A stretch of 64,000 nt of DNA from Actinomyces sp. B33 (GCF_028437565.1 NZ_JAMRYR010000002.1:310001-374000); one strand, 5' to 3'; positions 45,134 to 54,848 are shown, numbered from the stretch's first letter. The notes: generated by a model not told the origin, from the letters alone. Numbers and translations: made by a program.

Positions 45134-47494
45134 ATGAGGACAATGGAGGAAACACCGCTTCCGACCTACACCCCCGAGGAGGACGAGCGGATCATCCGCA
45201 ACAAGGACGGAATCCCCGTCGGCATCCGCCCCGAGACGAGGATGACCCCCACCAGGATCGCGGTGTGGGCTCTCATCACCGCCCTGGGCGTCGCCGGATG
45301 GTGGATGCTCGCCGTCTCCCGAGGCGAGCAGGTCAACACGATCTGGTTCGTCATCACCGCGATCAGCACCTACGTCATCGCCTACCGGTTCTACGCGCTC
45401 TACATCCAGCGCAAGATCATGCGCCCCGACGACTCCAACGCCACACCCGCCGAGCGCATCAACAACGGCCGCGACTACGACCCCACGCACCGCGTCGTCC
45501 TCTTCGGCCACCACTTCGCCGCCATCGCCGGGGCAGGCCCCCTCGTCGGCCCCGTCCTGGCGGCCCAGATGGGCTACCTGCCCGGCACCCTGTGGATCAT
45601 CCTCGGCGTCGTCGTCGCCGGAGCCGTCCAGGACATGCTCGTCCTCCACTTCTCAATGCGCCGAGGAGGGCGCTCTCTCGGGCAGATGGCCACCGACGAG
45701 ATCGGCCGGATCGGCGGCGTCGTCGCCACCGTCATCATCTTCGTCATGCTGATGATCGTCCTGGCGGTCCTGGCCATGGTCTGCGTCAACGCCCTGGCCG
45801 AATCGCCCTGGGGCGTCTTCTCCGTCGGCATGACGATCCCCATCGCCATCGGCATGGGACTGTGGCTGCGCTACGTCCAGCCCGGCAGGATCACCCAGGT
45901 CTCGGTCGCCGGCTTCGCGATCCTCATCGCCGTCATCATCGGCGGGCGCTGGGTCGCCGAATCCGATTTCGGCCGCTTCCTCCACCTGTCCCCGACGACC
46001 CTCGTCTGGGCGATGGTCGTCTACGGGTTCTTCGCCGCCGTCCTGCCCGTGTGGGTCCTCCTGACGCCCCGCGACTACCTGTCGACCTTCATGAAGGTCG
46101 GGACGATCGTCATCCTCGCCGTCGGCATCGTCCTCGTGCGCCCCCTCGTCGAGATGGCCGCCGTCTCCGATTTCGCCCTTAATACCGACGGCCCCGTCTT
46201 CGCCGGATCGATCTTCCCCTTCCTGTTCATCACCATCGCCTGCGGCGCCCTGTCCGGCATGCACGCGACGGTCTCAGCCGGGACGAGCCCGAAGATGATC
46301 CAGAAGGAATCCCACGTGAGGATGATCGGCTACGCCGGCATGCTCATGGAGTCCTTCGTCGCGATCATGGCCCTGGCCGCCGCCGTGTCGCTCAGCCCGG
46401 GCGTCTACTTCTCGATGAACACCTCCGCCGCGACGATGGACCGCCTCGCCGGACCCGAGGCCGTCGCCGCCGCCCCCGACCGCGAGGCCGTCGCCGACGT
46501 CGCCGTCGAGAACCTCGTCGTCACCGACATCCACGGCGAGCGCCTCGAACCGGTCTGGGAATCCTGGGACGAGAACGGCGCCCCGACGACCTACACCGGC
46601 GCCGACGCGCTGCGCCAGGTCGCCGCCGACGTCGGCGAGCCCTCGATCGTCTCGCGCACCGGCGGCGCGCCGACCCTGTCGGTCGGCATGGCGCACATCC
46701 TCCACCAGATCGGCGGGGGCCGGGCGATGATGGGCTTCTGGTACCACTTCGCCATCATGTTCGAGGCCCTGTTCATCCTCTCGGCGGTCGACGCCGTCAC
46801 CCGAGTCGCCCGCTTCCAGCTGGGCGAGGCCCTGGGCAACATCTGGCCCAAGTTCCGCGACCCCTCGTGGCACGTCGGCGCCTGGGCGACCACCGGCGTC
46901 GTCGTCGCCGCCTGGGGCTCGCTGCTGCTCATGGGGGTGACCGACCCGCGCGGGGGCATCCAAACGCTCTACCCGCTGTTCGGCATCGCCAACCAGCTGA
47001 TCGCGGCCGTCGCCCTCCTCCTCGTCACCGTGATGACCGTGCGCAAGGGCTACGTCAAGTACGTGTGGATCCCCGCGGTCCCCCTCGCCTGGGACACGAT
47101 CGTCACCTTCGCCGCCTCCTGGGAGAAGATCTTCTCCACGGATCCGCGCGTCGGCTACTTCCAGCAGTGGCGGGACGCCCGAGCGCTCCTGCCGACCCTG
47201 ACCGATCCCGAGCAGATCGGCGTCCAGCAGGCCATCGTGCGCAACACGATGATCCAGGGCACCCTGTCGGTCGTCTTCCTCGTCGCCGTCGCCTTCGTCA
47301 TGGTGTGCGCCGCCGTGCGCATCGTCCGCACGATCCGCGCGAAGGACACGTGGACCTCGGAGGACCCGTACCAGGAGTCCCGGCTCTTCGCCCCCGACAC
47401 GATGATCGCCTCGGCGCTGGCCAAGAAAGCGGCCGCGGAGTTCGCCGCAGTCGGCGACCCGGCGCTCGTGCGCTCCTCCCACGGAGGTCACTGA
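45134..47494 (+). CDS. cstA: Carbon starvation protein CstA (peptide/pyruvate transporter)
   Basis: A 786-residue membrane protein with about 16-18 helices. CstA family members import peptides or pyruvate when carbon is short. Seen: RVVLFGHHFAAIAGAGPLVGPVLAAQMGYLPG near the N-terminus, ACGALSGMHATVSAGTSPKMI in the middle, MLMESFVAIMALAAAVSLSPGVYF and FGIANQLIAAVALLLVTVM. The ATG at 45134 has GAGGA 8 nt upstream; a GTG five codons earlier overlaps that site. It is followed at once by the small YbdD-type partner gene, the usual pairing. Confidence 0.93.
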   Translation: MRTMEETPLPTYTPEEDERIIRNKDGIPVGIRPETRMTPTRIAVWALITALGVAGWWMLAVSRGEQVNTIWFVITAISTYVIAYRFYALYIQRKIMRPDDSNATPAERINNGRDYDPTHRVVLFGHHFAAIAGAGPLVGPVLAAQMGYLPGTLWIILGVVVAGAVQDMLVLHFSMRRGGRSLGQMATDEIGRIGGVVATVIIFVMLMIVLAVLAMVCVNALAESPWGVFSVGMTIPIAIGMGLWLRYVQPGRITQVSVAGFAILIAVIIGGRWVAESDFGRFLHLSPTTLVWAMVVYGFFAAVLPVWVLLTPRDYLSTFMKVGTIVILAVGIVLVRPLVEMAAVSDFALNTDGPVFAGSIFPFLFITIACGALSGMHATVSAGTSPKMIQKESHVRMIGYAGMLMESFVAIMALAAAVSLSPGVYFSMNTSAATMDRLAGPEAVAAAPDREAVADVAVENLVVTDIHGERLEPVWESWDENGAPTTYTGADALRQVAADVGEPSIVSRTGGAPTLSVGMAHILHQIGGGRAMMGFWYHFAIMFEALFILSAVDAVTRVARFQLGEALGNIWPKFRDPSWHVGAWATTGVVVAAWGSLLLMGVTDPRGGIQTLYPLFGIANQLIAAVALLLVTVMTVRKGYVKYVWIPAVPLAWDTIVTFAASWEKIFSTDPRVGYFQQWRDARALLPTLTDPEQIGVQQAIVRNTMIQGTLSVVFLVAVAFVMVCAAVRIVRTIRAKDTWTSEDPYQESRLFAPDTMIASALAKKAAAEFAAVGDPALVRSSHGGH

Positions 47495-47495
47495 C

Positions 47496-47711
47496 GTGGG
47501 CGGAGCATCGGCCGGCGGGGCGCCGGGATTGAGGGGCCGGCTGGCCCTGGCCCGATCCCTGTGGCGCGACTTCACCGGGGAATCCGCCTACGAGCGCTAC
47601 GTCGAGCGCCACCGGATCGACCACGACGGCCACGAGCCGATGGGGGAGAAGGAGTTCTGGGAGCAGCGCCGGCGCGAGGCCGAGACCGGGGTCCAGGCCC
47701 GCTGCTGTTGA
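47496..47711 (+). CDS. YbdD/YjiX-family (DUF466) CstA partner
   Basis: A 71-residue protein found next to cstA in most genomes. The family end is clear: SAYERYVERHRIDHDGHEPMGEKEFWEQRR-type (core MGEKEFW) and a C-terminal RCC. Relatives of the KCU-star type end in Cys-Sec; here both positions are TGC TGT followed by a TGA stop, so this is the all-cysteine form. The GTG start follows GGAGG that lies inside the cstA end. Likely required for, or modulates, CstA transport. Confidence 0.88.
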   Translation: MGGASAGGAPGLRGRLALARSLWRDFTGESAYERYVERHRIDHDGHEPMGEKEFWEQRRREAETGVQARCC

Positions 47712-47815
47712 CGAGCCGCCGTCCCGCACGGCCCACGGCTGGGCGGGGCGGCGCCGTCGTCGGCGCTGGGACCGAGGGCACAGGCCGGTCGCCGGGGCGC
47801 GCCTAAGATGGGCCC

Positions 47816-48442
47816 GTGAGTACACAGATCAAGGATCCCCTCGTGTGGATCGATTGCGAAATGACCGGCCTCGACGTGGACTCCGACGCCCTCATCGAAG
47901 TGGCCGTCGTCATCACCGATGCGGACCTGACCATCGTCGACCCCGGCATCGATGTGCTCATCGCCCCTCCGCAGGCGGCCCTCGACTCGATGAACGACTT
48001 CGTCCGCCAGATGCACACCTCCTCCGGCCTCCTCGACGACCTCAAGGACGGCCTGACCATGGAGGAGGCCACGGCCCAGGTTCTCGACTACATCAAGAGG
48101 TTCGTGCCCGCGCCGGGCAAGGCCCTGCTCGCCGGCAACTCCGTCGGAACCGACAAGGCATTCCTCGAGGCCAACATGCCCGAGGTCATCGACCACCTCC
48201 ACTACCGCCTCGTCGACGTCTCCTCGATCAAAGAGCTCGCTAAGCGCTGGTATCGGGCGGCGTTCACCGAATCCCCGGACAAGCACGGCGGGCACCGGGC
48301 CCTCGCCGACATCCTCGAGTCCATCCAGGAACTCGAGTACTACCGACGAGTCCTCTTCCCCAAGGAGCCGGTGCGAGCGGACGACGCCCGGGCCGTCGCC
48401 GCCGAGGTCGTCGCCCTGGGCATCACCGGGGCCTCCTCCTGA
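47816..48442 (+). CDS. orn: Oligoribonuclease
   Basis: Orn (208 residues) degrades 2-5-nt RNA and pGpG to mononucleotides. DEDDh exonuclease motifs: WIDCEMTGLD (Asp/Glu, residues about 12-14), GNSVGTDKAFLEANMP (Asp), and the final His/Asp in HGGHRALADILESI. The GTG start lies 6 nt after TAAGAT (47804-47809), a leaderless arrangement. A hairpin terminator follows. Confidence 0.97.
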   Translation: MSTQIKDPLVWIDCEMTGLDVDSDALIEVAVVITDADLTIVDPGIDVLIAPPQAALDSMNDFVRQMHTSSGLLDDLKDGLTMEEATAQVLDYIKRFVPAPGKALLAGNSVGTDKAFLEANMPEVIDHLHYRLVDVSSIKELAKRWYRAAFTESPDKHGGHRALADILESIQELEYYRRVLFPKEPVRADDARAVAAEVVALGITGASS

Positions 48443-48457
48443 CCGATCGGATCCCGC

Positions 48458-48489
48458 ACGAAGGCCGGCGCCTCGGCGCCGGCCTTCGT
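48458..48489 (+). terminator. Terminator after orn
   Basis: A perfect 14-bp stem (ACGAAGGCCGGCGC/GCGCCGGCCTTCGT) with CTCG loop. Confidence 0.75.
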
Positions 48490-48608
48490 CTATCCACAGG
48501 CGACGGGGACCCGCGCTCATCCCCAGGCGCGTCGACGCCACTGGTCCAGATGGCGCCTTCCGCAGGATTCTGAGGGCACCGGAACACGCCGGGACGCTCA
48601 AGGAGACC

Positions 48609-49229
48609 ATGATGAACGAGACGACGATGACCCTGCGCGGCCGGGTCGGCACCGACCTGCGCACCTTCACGACATCAGGCGGGCACATCCACGCCCGATT
48701 CCGCCTGGCGGTCAGCCGATGGCGGGTCAACGACGCCGGGGCCCTCGCCGACGAGCGGACGACCTGGTACACGATCCGCGTATGGGACAGCCTCGCCGAG
48801 AACGTCCTGCGCTCGGTCCGCAAGGGAGAGCCCGTCATCGTCGTCGGGCGCCCCGGGACGAACGCCTACATCGACAAGAACGGCGAGGCGCGCGGCGAGC
48901 TCATCATCACCGCCCAGTCCGTGGGCCACGACCTGGCACGCGGCGTCGGATCGTTCTCGAAGCCCCAGGTTCCCGGGTCGGCGCGGACCCCCGACGACGA
49001 TCGGCTCCTCAACGCCGAATCCCACGAGGGCGACGAGCCCGAGGCGGCGCCCGTCGGGAGGCCGGCCCCGAGCAACGACCATCCGATCGCGCAGGATCCG
49101 GATCGATTCTGCGCGACTGCGGCGACCATCCCGGCCGACCAGGGGGGAGGCGGATGCGGGGAGCCGAACGACGGGGAGGAAGAGGGCGCCGGCCTCGGAG
49201 GCACTCGCGTTCTCGAGGCCTGCGCGTGA
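48609..49229 (+). CDS. SSB-like single-stranded DNA-binding protein
   Basis: A 206-residue OB-fold protein. MTLRGRVGTDLRTFTTSGGHIHARFRLAVSRW, TTWYTIRVWDSLAENVLRSVRKGEPVIVVGR and GELIITAQSVGHDLARG follow the SSB fold (about residues 5-110). The C-terminal half is acidic and Gly/Pro-rich but lacks the DDDIPF-type tip that binds partner proteins, ending instead in EACA. It is therefore probably an accessory SSB paralogue and not the replication SSB. Two adjacent ATGs (48609, 48612) are possible; AAGGAG fits the second better. Confidence 0.85.
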   Translation: MMNETTMTLRGRVGTDLRTFTTSGGHIHARFRLAVSRWRVNDAGALADERTTWYTIRVWDSLAENVLRSVRKGEPVIVVGRPGTNAYIDKNGEARGELIITAQSVGHDLARGVGSFSKPQVPGSARTPDDDRLLNAESHEGDEPEAAPVGRPAPSNDHPIAQDPDRFCATAATIPADQGGGGCGEPNDGEEEGAGLGGTRVLEACA

Positions 49230-49388
49230 TCGGGGGCCGGGACGGGGGAGTCGGTCGCGGGAGCGGGGAGCGGGTGATTGGCGCCTCACCCGCCCCGCCC
49301 CCCGAAGGGGCCCCGCCCGGGCGCCGTGTCCTACCATGGGAGGCGATCCGGCGCCCGTGCGCCCCCTACGTACCCTGGACGGAGAACA

Positions 49389-51071
49389 GTGGCGGAGTTC
49401 ATCTACCAAATGATCAAGGCCCGCAAGGCCATCGGCGACAAGGTGATCCTCGACGATGTCACCATGGCCTTCTACCCCGGCGCGAAGATCGGCATGGTCG
49501 GCCCCAACGGCGCCGGCAAGTCCTCGATCCTCAAGATCATGGCGGGCCTCGACGAGCCGAGCAACGGGGAGGCGCGGCTCTCGCCCGGGTACAGCGTCGG
49601 GATCCTCATGCAAGAGCCCCAGCTCGACGACACGAAGACCGTCATCGAGAACGTGCGCCTGGGGGCGGCCGACACCTTCGCCAAGCTCGCCCGATTCAAC
49701 GAGATCTCCGAGCAGATGGCCGATCCCGATGCGGACTTCGACGCCCTCATGGACGAGATGGGCAAGCTCCAGACCGAGATCGACGCGCTGGGGGCCTGGG
49801 ACATCGACTCCCAACTGGAACAGGCCATGGACGCCCTGCGCTGCCCGCCCGCCGACCAGGAGGTGTCGGTCCTGTCGGGGGGCGAGCGCCGTCGTGTCGC
49901 CCTGTGCCGCCTCCTCATCGAGGCCCCCGACCTGCTCCTCCTCGACGAGCCGACGAACCACCTCGACGCCGAGTCCGTTGAATGGCTGGAGAAGCATCTG
50001 GCCTCCTACCCGGGAGCCGTCATCGCCGTCACCCACGACCGCTACTTCCTCGACCACGTCGCCGGATGGATCGCCGAAGTCGACCGCGGCCACCTCTACC
50101 CCTACGAGGGCAACTACTCGACCTATCTCGAGACGAAGGAGAAGCGCCTTCAGGTCCAGGGGCAGAAGGACGCCAAGCTCGCCAAGCGCCTCAAGGAGGA
50201 GCTGGAGTGGGTCCGCTCCAACCCCAAGGGCCGTCAGGCCAAGTCGAAGGCCCGTCTGGAGCGCTACGAGGAGATGGCGGCCGAGGCCGAGCGCACCCGC
50301 AAGCTCGACTTCGAGGAGATCCAGATCCCGCCGGGCCCCCGACTGGGCTCCGTCGTCATCGAGGCGAAGGACCTGAAGAAGGGCTTCGGCGATCGCACGC
50401 TCATCGACGGCCTGTCGTTCTCCCTGCCGCGCAACGGCATCGTCGGCGTCATCGGCCCCAACGGCGTCGGCAAGACGACGCTCTTCAAGACGATCGTCGG
50501 CCTCGAGCCCCTCGACGGGGGCGAGCTCACCATCGGCGAGACCGTCGCAATCAGCTACGTCGACCAGACCCGCGCCGGCATCGACCCCGACAAGACCCTG
50601 TGGGAGGTCGTCTCCGACGGCCTCGACTACATCCAAGTCGGCAATGTCGAGATGCCGTCGCGCGCCTACGTGTCGGCCTTCGGCTTCAAGGGCCCCGATC
50701 AGCAGAAACCCGCCGGCGTCCTGTCCGGCGGCGAGCGCAACCGGCTCAATCTCGCCCTGACCCTCAAGCAGGGCGGCAACCTGCTCCTCCTCGACGAGCC
50801 GACGAACGACCTCGACGTCGAGACCCTCGGATCGCTGGAGAACGCCCTCCTGCAGTTCCCCGGATGCGCCGTCGTCGTCACCCACGACCGGTGGTTCCTC
50901 GACCGCGTCGCCACGCACATCCTCGCATGGGAGGGGACCGAGGAGAACCCCGCTCAGTGGTACTGGTACGAGGGCAACTTCGAGTCCTACGAGAAGAACA
51001 AGATCCAGCGCCTGGGGCTGGAGGCCGCCACGCCGCACCGGGTCACCCACCGCAAGCTCACGCGCGACTGA
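49389..51071 (+). CDS. ettA: Energy-dependent translational throttle protein EttA (ABC-F)
   Basis: EttA (560 residues) is a cytoplasmic ABC-F ATPase that binds the ribosomal E site and gates the first elongation step according to ATP/ADP. It has two ATPase domains: GPNGAGKSS, LSGGERRRVALC, LLLLDEPTNHLD, then GPNGVGKTT, LSGGERNRLNLAL, LLLLDEPTNDLD. The arm insert of the first domain and a charged linker (KRLKEELEWVRSNPKGRQAKSKARL-type, core ELEWVRSNPKGRQ) are typical of EttA. The GTG start at 49389 follows GGAGAA; the protein reads VAEFIYQMIKARK as expected. Confidence 0.96.
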   Translation: MAEFIYQMIKARKAIGDKVILDDVTMAFYPGAKIGMVGPNGAGKSSILKIMAGLDEPSNGEARLSPGYSVGILMQEPQLDDTKTVIENVRLGAADTFAKLARFNEISEQMADPDADFDALMDEMGKLQTEIDALGAWDIDSQLEQAMDALRCPPADQEVSVLSGGERRRVALCRLLIEAPDLLLLDEPTNHLDAESVEWLEKHLASYPGAVIAVTHDRYFLDHVAGWIAEVDRGHLYPYEGNYSTYLETKEKRLQVQGQKDAKLAKRLKEELEWVRSNPKGRQAKSKARLERYEEMAAEAERTRKLDFEEIQIPPGPRLGSVVIEAKDLKKGFGDRTLIDGLSFSLPRNGIVGVIGPNGVGKTTLFKTIVGLEPLDGGELTIGETVAISYVDQTRAGIDPDKTLWEVVSDGLDYIQVGNVEMPSRAYVSAFGFKGPDQQKPAGVLSGGERNRLNLALTLKQGGNLLLLDEPTNDLDVETLGSLENALLQFPGCAVVVTHDRWFLDRVATHILAWEGTEENPAQWYWYEGNFESYEKNKIQRLGLEAATPHRVTHRKLTRD

Positions 51072-51265
51072 CCGCGCCTCATCGAGACGAGGACGGCTTC
51101 AGTCAGGCCCGCGCCGGCTTCGACGCATCCGCGCCCGCCGCACGGCTCGTCGTCTCCTGCGACGGGGCGGCGGGCGGCGGCCCCTGCGAGCACCATCGCC
51201 GCCCCGCATCGCCGTCGGCCCCGTTCCGGCAGCCCCTCCGCTGCCGGCGCCCCGAACGGATGCGG

Positions 51266-52228
51266 CTAAGCGGCGCCGACGCGCACCGCCCCCGTCGCCG
51301 GGTCGACGCCGAAGCCCCAGCGCCCCGACCCCCGCGACGCCCCGTCGGGCACGCGCAACATCCCCTGCTGCTCGGCCTCGGCCACGAGCGCGCCCGCGCG
51401 CGTGAAGACCCGGGTCCGGCACAGGGTCCGGCCGTTATTGACATTCGAGCACTCCCCCTCGAAGAGCAGCCACTCGTTGACGTCCACGTCCCGATGGAAC
51501 CACATCGCATGATCGAGGGAGGCCGCCGACATCCCCGGCGTCATCCACGACAATCCGAGGACCCTCATCGCCGGCTCGAACATCACCTGATCGATGACGT
51601 ACGCCAGGAGGGCGCGGTGGACCACCTGGGACGCCGACTCCGGCACCGTCGAGCGCGGCCGCATCCACAGGCACTGGCGCGGCGACCGGGACTCGTCGGC
51701 CGCCGTGTACAGAGAACGACCCACGTGGCGCACATCGAAGGCGCTCGTCTTCCCGAGGAAGCGCCCTACCGGGTGCTCCATCGCCCGGAAGATCTCCAAC
51801 GCGCTCGTCAACGACTCCGGCTCGGCGACGTCCGGTTTGCGCCAGGCGTGGATCAGCCCCTCCTCCGGGCCCTCGAAGGACGCGAGGAACGAGAGGATCT
51901 CCGCGCCGTCCTGGAGGCACGAGGCCCGTCGGCTCGAGAACGACCGCCCATCGCGCAGCCGCTCGACCTCCAATGAGAAGGGGGAGGAGGGGTCGCCCCC
52001 GCGCAGGAAGTACGCGTGGAACGAATGGGGGAGCCGCTGCTCGTCGTCGACCGTGGCCGCGCAGGCCAGGAGCGCCTGGGCGATGACCTGGCCGCCGTAC
52101 ACCCGGCGGACCTGCGGGAGCGAACGGGCCGTGAACGCGTCCCCCTCGCCCCCGTCGAGGCGCAGGATCCGCAGGACCGAGGCCACGGGCTCGTCGGACG
52201 TCAGGGGGATCTCACAAGGGAGGGTCAT
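51266..52228 (-). CDS. tesB: Acyl-CoA thioesterase II
   Basis: A 320-residue double-hotdog thioesterase that hydrolyses acyl-CoA. N-terminal VYGGQVIAQALLACAATV and HSFHAYFLRGGDPSSPFSLEVERLRDGRSFSSRR-type region (core FHAYFLRGGD), and the C-terminal hotdog with SLDHAMWFHRDVDVNEWLLFE, GRTLCRTRVFTRAGALVAEAEQQGMLR. The ATG at 52228 is 6 nt after GACAAT (minus strand, 52235-52240), so a leaderless message is likely. It lies between ettA and the divergent PTS EIIB gene. Confidence 0.94.
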   Translation of the reverse strand: MTLPCEIPLTSDEPVASVLRILRLDGGEGDAFTARSLPQVRRVYGGQVIAQALLACAATVDDEQRLPHSFHAYFLRGGDPSSPFSLEVERLRDGRSFSSRRASCLQDGAEILSFLASFEGPEEGLIHAWRKPDVAEPESLTSALEIFRAMEHPVGRFLGKTSAFDVRHVGRSLYTAADESRSPRQCLWMRPRSTVPESASQVVHRALLAYVIDQVMFEPAMRVLGLSWMTPGMSAASLDHAMWFHRDVDVNEWLLFEGECSNVNNGRTLCRTRVFTRAGALVAEAEQQGMLRVPDGASRGSGRWGFGVDPATGAVRVGAA

Positions 52229-52361
52229 GCCCCCATTGTCCCCCCGATCAGGCCGGGCGCATCCCGGTTGCCGCTCAGCCGCGATGGGCACTACCATGTG
52301 ATGCGCATCGCACGGGCGTGGGAACGGGTGCGGATGATCGATCGAGGAGTCTGAGACCGGA

Positions 52362-52652
52362 ATGGACGCTGCGCGTGAGCTCATCGCGGCACTGGGGGGC
52401 TCCGCCAACATCCTCGACGTCGAGCCCTGCGCCATGCGGATCCGCGTCGAAGTCGACAGCCAAGCCGACGTCCGGGAGCCCGGCCTGCGGATCCCCGGAG
52501 TCCTCGGCGTCGTCCGATCCGGATCCTTCGTCCAGATCATCGCCGGGCTCGACTCCGAGCCCCTCGCCGATTCCATGCGCGACCTCCTCGTGGCGGAACG
52601 CACAGCCGGGGCCTCCCTCGTCGACAGCGCCGACGCCTACGATGAGCCGTGA
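52362..52652 (+). CDS. Stand-alone PTS EIIB domain (glucose family), divergent
   Basis: A 96-residue protein with the EIIB-glucose fold: ARELIAALGGSANILDVEPCAMRIRVEVDS and VLGVVRSGSFVQIIAGLDSEPLADSMRDLL. The phosphorylated Cys is in EPCAMRIRV; the normal form is CITRLRL, so Thr and Leu are changed but the Arg is kept. There is no EIIC domain. It starts 33 nt before malQ and is probably co-transcribed with it. It may act in sensing or regulation. Confidence 0.82.
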   Translation: MDAARELIAALGGSANILDVEPCAMRIRVEVDSQADVREPGLRIPGVLGVVRSGSFVQIIAGLDSEPLADSMRDLLVAERTAGASLVDSADAYDEP

Positions 52653-52684
52653 ATCCTGGCCGATGACGACGAACGCGAGCACAC

Positions 52685-54829
52685 ATGACCACTGACCCCG
52701 CCGCCATCGACATCGACGCCCTGCGGCGACTGGCCGACCTGCACGGGGTCGCCACCGGCTACTGGGACTTCCACGGGCGCCGCGTCGACGTCGAGGCGCA
52801 GTCCCTCCTGGCGGTTCTCGGCGCGCTTGGCGCCCCTGTCGACGGGACCAGCGACGACGAGGACATCCGATCGGCGCTGCGCGCCGCCGAGGACGCCCCG
52901 TGGACCCGGGTGCTCGCACCGACCGTCGTCGTCCGTCGCGGCAATGGCCCGGAGATCCCCGTCAACGTCCCCCACGGATCATGGGTCACCCTGACGTGGG
53001 TGTGCGAGGACGGCGCCAGCGGGGAATGCGCCCAGGTCGATCGATGGGTCGAGCCCCACGAGGTCGACGGTCAGCTGATCGGACGGGCCACATTCCTCCT
53101 GCCCGACGACCTGCCGCTCGGATACCACCGGCTCGTCGCGACCGTCGAGGGGGGCCTCGTCGACTCCTCCACGCTGATCGTCGTCCCCGACGCCCTCGAG
53201 CACCCCCTCCTGTCGCAGGACCAGCGCGCGTGGGGGGTCAGCGCGCAGATGTACTCGACCAGATCCGCCTCCTCCTGGGGGGTGGGGGACGCCGCCGACC
53301 TCAGCGACCTCGTCGCCGTGTGCGCGGACCGGGGCGCCGACTTCCTCCTCATCAACCCCGTCCACGCCTCCCAGCCGATCCTCCCCGTCGAGGACTCCCC
53401 GTACCTGCCGGTCTCGCGCCGGTGGATCAACCCCCTGTACATCCGGCCCGAGGCGATCCCCGAGTACGCGCTCCTGCCCGACGCCTCCCGGCGCGCGGTC
53501 GAGGAACTGCGCCTGGAGACGTCGCAATGGAACACGGGATCCGACCTCATCGACCGGGACCGCTCATGGGAGGCCAAGCGCAAGGCCCTCGACGTGATCT
53601 TCTCCGCCGGGCGCGCCGGACACAGGGACTCCCTGTTCCGCAGATTCATCGCCGACGGCGGGCCCGACTTGGCGAACTTCGCCCTGTGGTGCGCGATGGT
53701 CGAGGATTCCGGGTCCATGCACCTGCCCGGCGACCTGGCGAAGGTCTCGTCGACGACCGTCGACCGGATGAGATTCGACATGGCCGATCGCGTCGAGTTC
53801 TGGCAGTGGTGCCAATGGGTCGTCGCCGAGCAGCTGGCCGACGCCCACCGGGTCGGCCTCGACCTGGGGATGCGAGTCGGGCTCATGGCCGACCTCGCCG
53901 TCGGCGTCCACCCGTCGGGCTCGGAGCCCTGGGCGAGCCCGGAGTTCTTCGCCTCGGGGATGTCGGTGGGGGCGCCGCCCGACATGTACTCCCAGCAGGG
54001 GCAGAACTGGTCGCAGCACCCGTGGTCGCCGCGCGCCCTGGCCGACGCCGGGTACGCGCCGCTGCGGGACATGGTGCGCGCCGCCCTGGCCAACGCCGGG
54101 GCCGTGAGGATCGACCACATCCTCGGCCTCTTCCGCCTGTGGTGGATCCCCGAGGGCGGGCCGGCCGACCGGGGGACCTACGTCTACTACGATCACGAGG
54201 CGATGGTCGGGGTCGTCCTCCTCGAGGCGACGCGGGCCGGCGCCCTCGTCATCGGCGAGGACCTGGGGGTCGTCGAACCCTGGGTCCGCGACTACCTGCG
54301 CGATCGGGGGGTCCTCGGCACCGCCGTCGTCTGGTTCGAGAAGGACTCGGCGGGATGGCCCCTGCACCCGGGCGACTATCGTCGCGAGTGCCTCGCCGCC
54401 GTCAACATCCACGACCTGCCGCCCACCGGCGGCTACCTCGCGGGCGTGCAGACGACGCTGCGCGACGAATTGGGCCTCCTCGTCGAGGACGTCGAGGACG
54501 TGCGAGACCGGGACCGCCTGGAATTGGAGAAGGTCGTCGCCCGCCTGCGCGAATACGACCTGATCCGCGCGGCCGAACCCTCCGAGAAGGACCTCGTCGA
54601 GGCCCTCTACGCCTATGTGGCGGCGACGCCGGCCCGTCTCGTCGTCGCCTCGCTCGTCGACGCGGTGGGGGACCACCGTCCCCAGAACATGCCCGGGACC
54701 CATCTCGAATACCCGAATTGGCGGATCCCCCTGTGCGACGCGGCAGGAGTCGAGGTGCCGGTCGAGGACCTGGCGTCGAATGAGCGACTGACATCCCTGT
54801 TCGCCCTGCTCCAGTCCGCGCTGGGCTGA
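52685..54829 (+). CDS. malQ: 4-alpha-glucanotransferase (amylomaltase)
   Basis: MalQ (714 residues) rearranges alpha-1,4-glucans and releases glucose, feeding phosphorylase and GlgE-type pathways. GH77 features: an N-terminal extension typical of actinobacterial forms, GVSAQMYSTRSASSWGVGDAADL, the nucleophile Asp in VRIDHILGLFRLWW (about residue 478), the acid/base Glu in LVIGEDLGVVEPWVRDYL and the Asp in NIHDLPPTGGYLAG. The ATG is 32 nt behind the EIIB-like gene. It converges on the EIIA/EIIB pair with a 19-bp gap. Confidence 0.95.
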   Translation: MTTDPAAIDIDALRRLADLHGVATGYWDFHGRRVDVEAQSLLAVLGALGAPVDGTSDDEDIRSALRAAEDAPWTRVLAPTVVVRRGNGPEIPVNVPHGSWVTLTWVCEDGASGECAQVDRWVEPHEVDGQLIGRATFLLPDDLPLGYHRLVATVEGGLVDSSTLIVVPDALEHPLLSQDQRAWGVSAQMYSTRSASSWGVGDAADLSDLVAVCADRGADFLLINPVHASQPILPVEDSPYLPVSRRWINPLYIRPEAIPEYALLPDASRRAVEELRLETSQWNTGSDLIDRDRSWEAKRKALDVIFSAGRAGHRDSLFRRFIADGGPDLANFALWCAMVEDSGSMHLPGDLAKVSSTTVDRMRFDMADRVEFWQWCQWVVAEQLADAHRVGLDLGMRVGLMADLAVGVHPSGSEPWASPEFFASGMSVGAPPDMYSQQGQNWSQHPWSPRALADAGYAPLRDMVRAALANAGAVRIDHILGLFRLWWIPEGGPADRGTYVYYDHEAMVGVVLLEATRAGALVIGEDLGVVEPWVRDYLRDRGVLGTAVVWFEKDSAGWPLHPGDYRRECLAAVNIHDLPPTGGYLAGVQTTLRDELGLLVEDVEDVRDRDRLELEKVVARLREYDLIRAAEPSEKDLVEALYAYVAATPARLVVASLVDAVGDHRPQNMPGTHLEYPNWRIPLCDAAGVEVPVEDLASNERLTSLFALLQSALG

Positions 54830-54848
54830 CGATCCGCTGCGATCGCGG

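Noticed and set aside
47700-47712. TGA after TGC TGT as a possible selenocysteine codon
   Set aside because: The family position of Sec is already a Cys codon and no stop follows shortly after the TGA, so it is a normal stop.
48675-51050. Minus-strand open frame of 791 codons opposite ssb-like and ettA
   Set aside because: Antisense shadow; ettA is unmistakable on the other strand.
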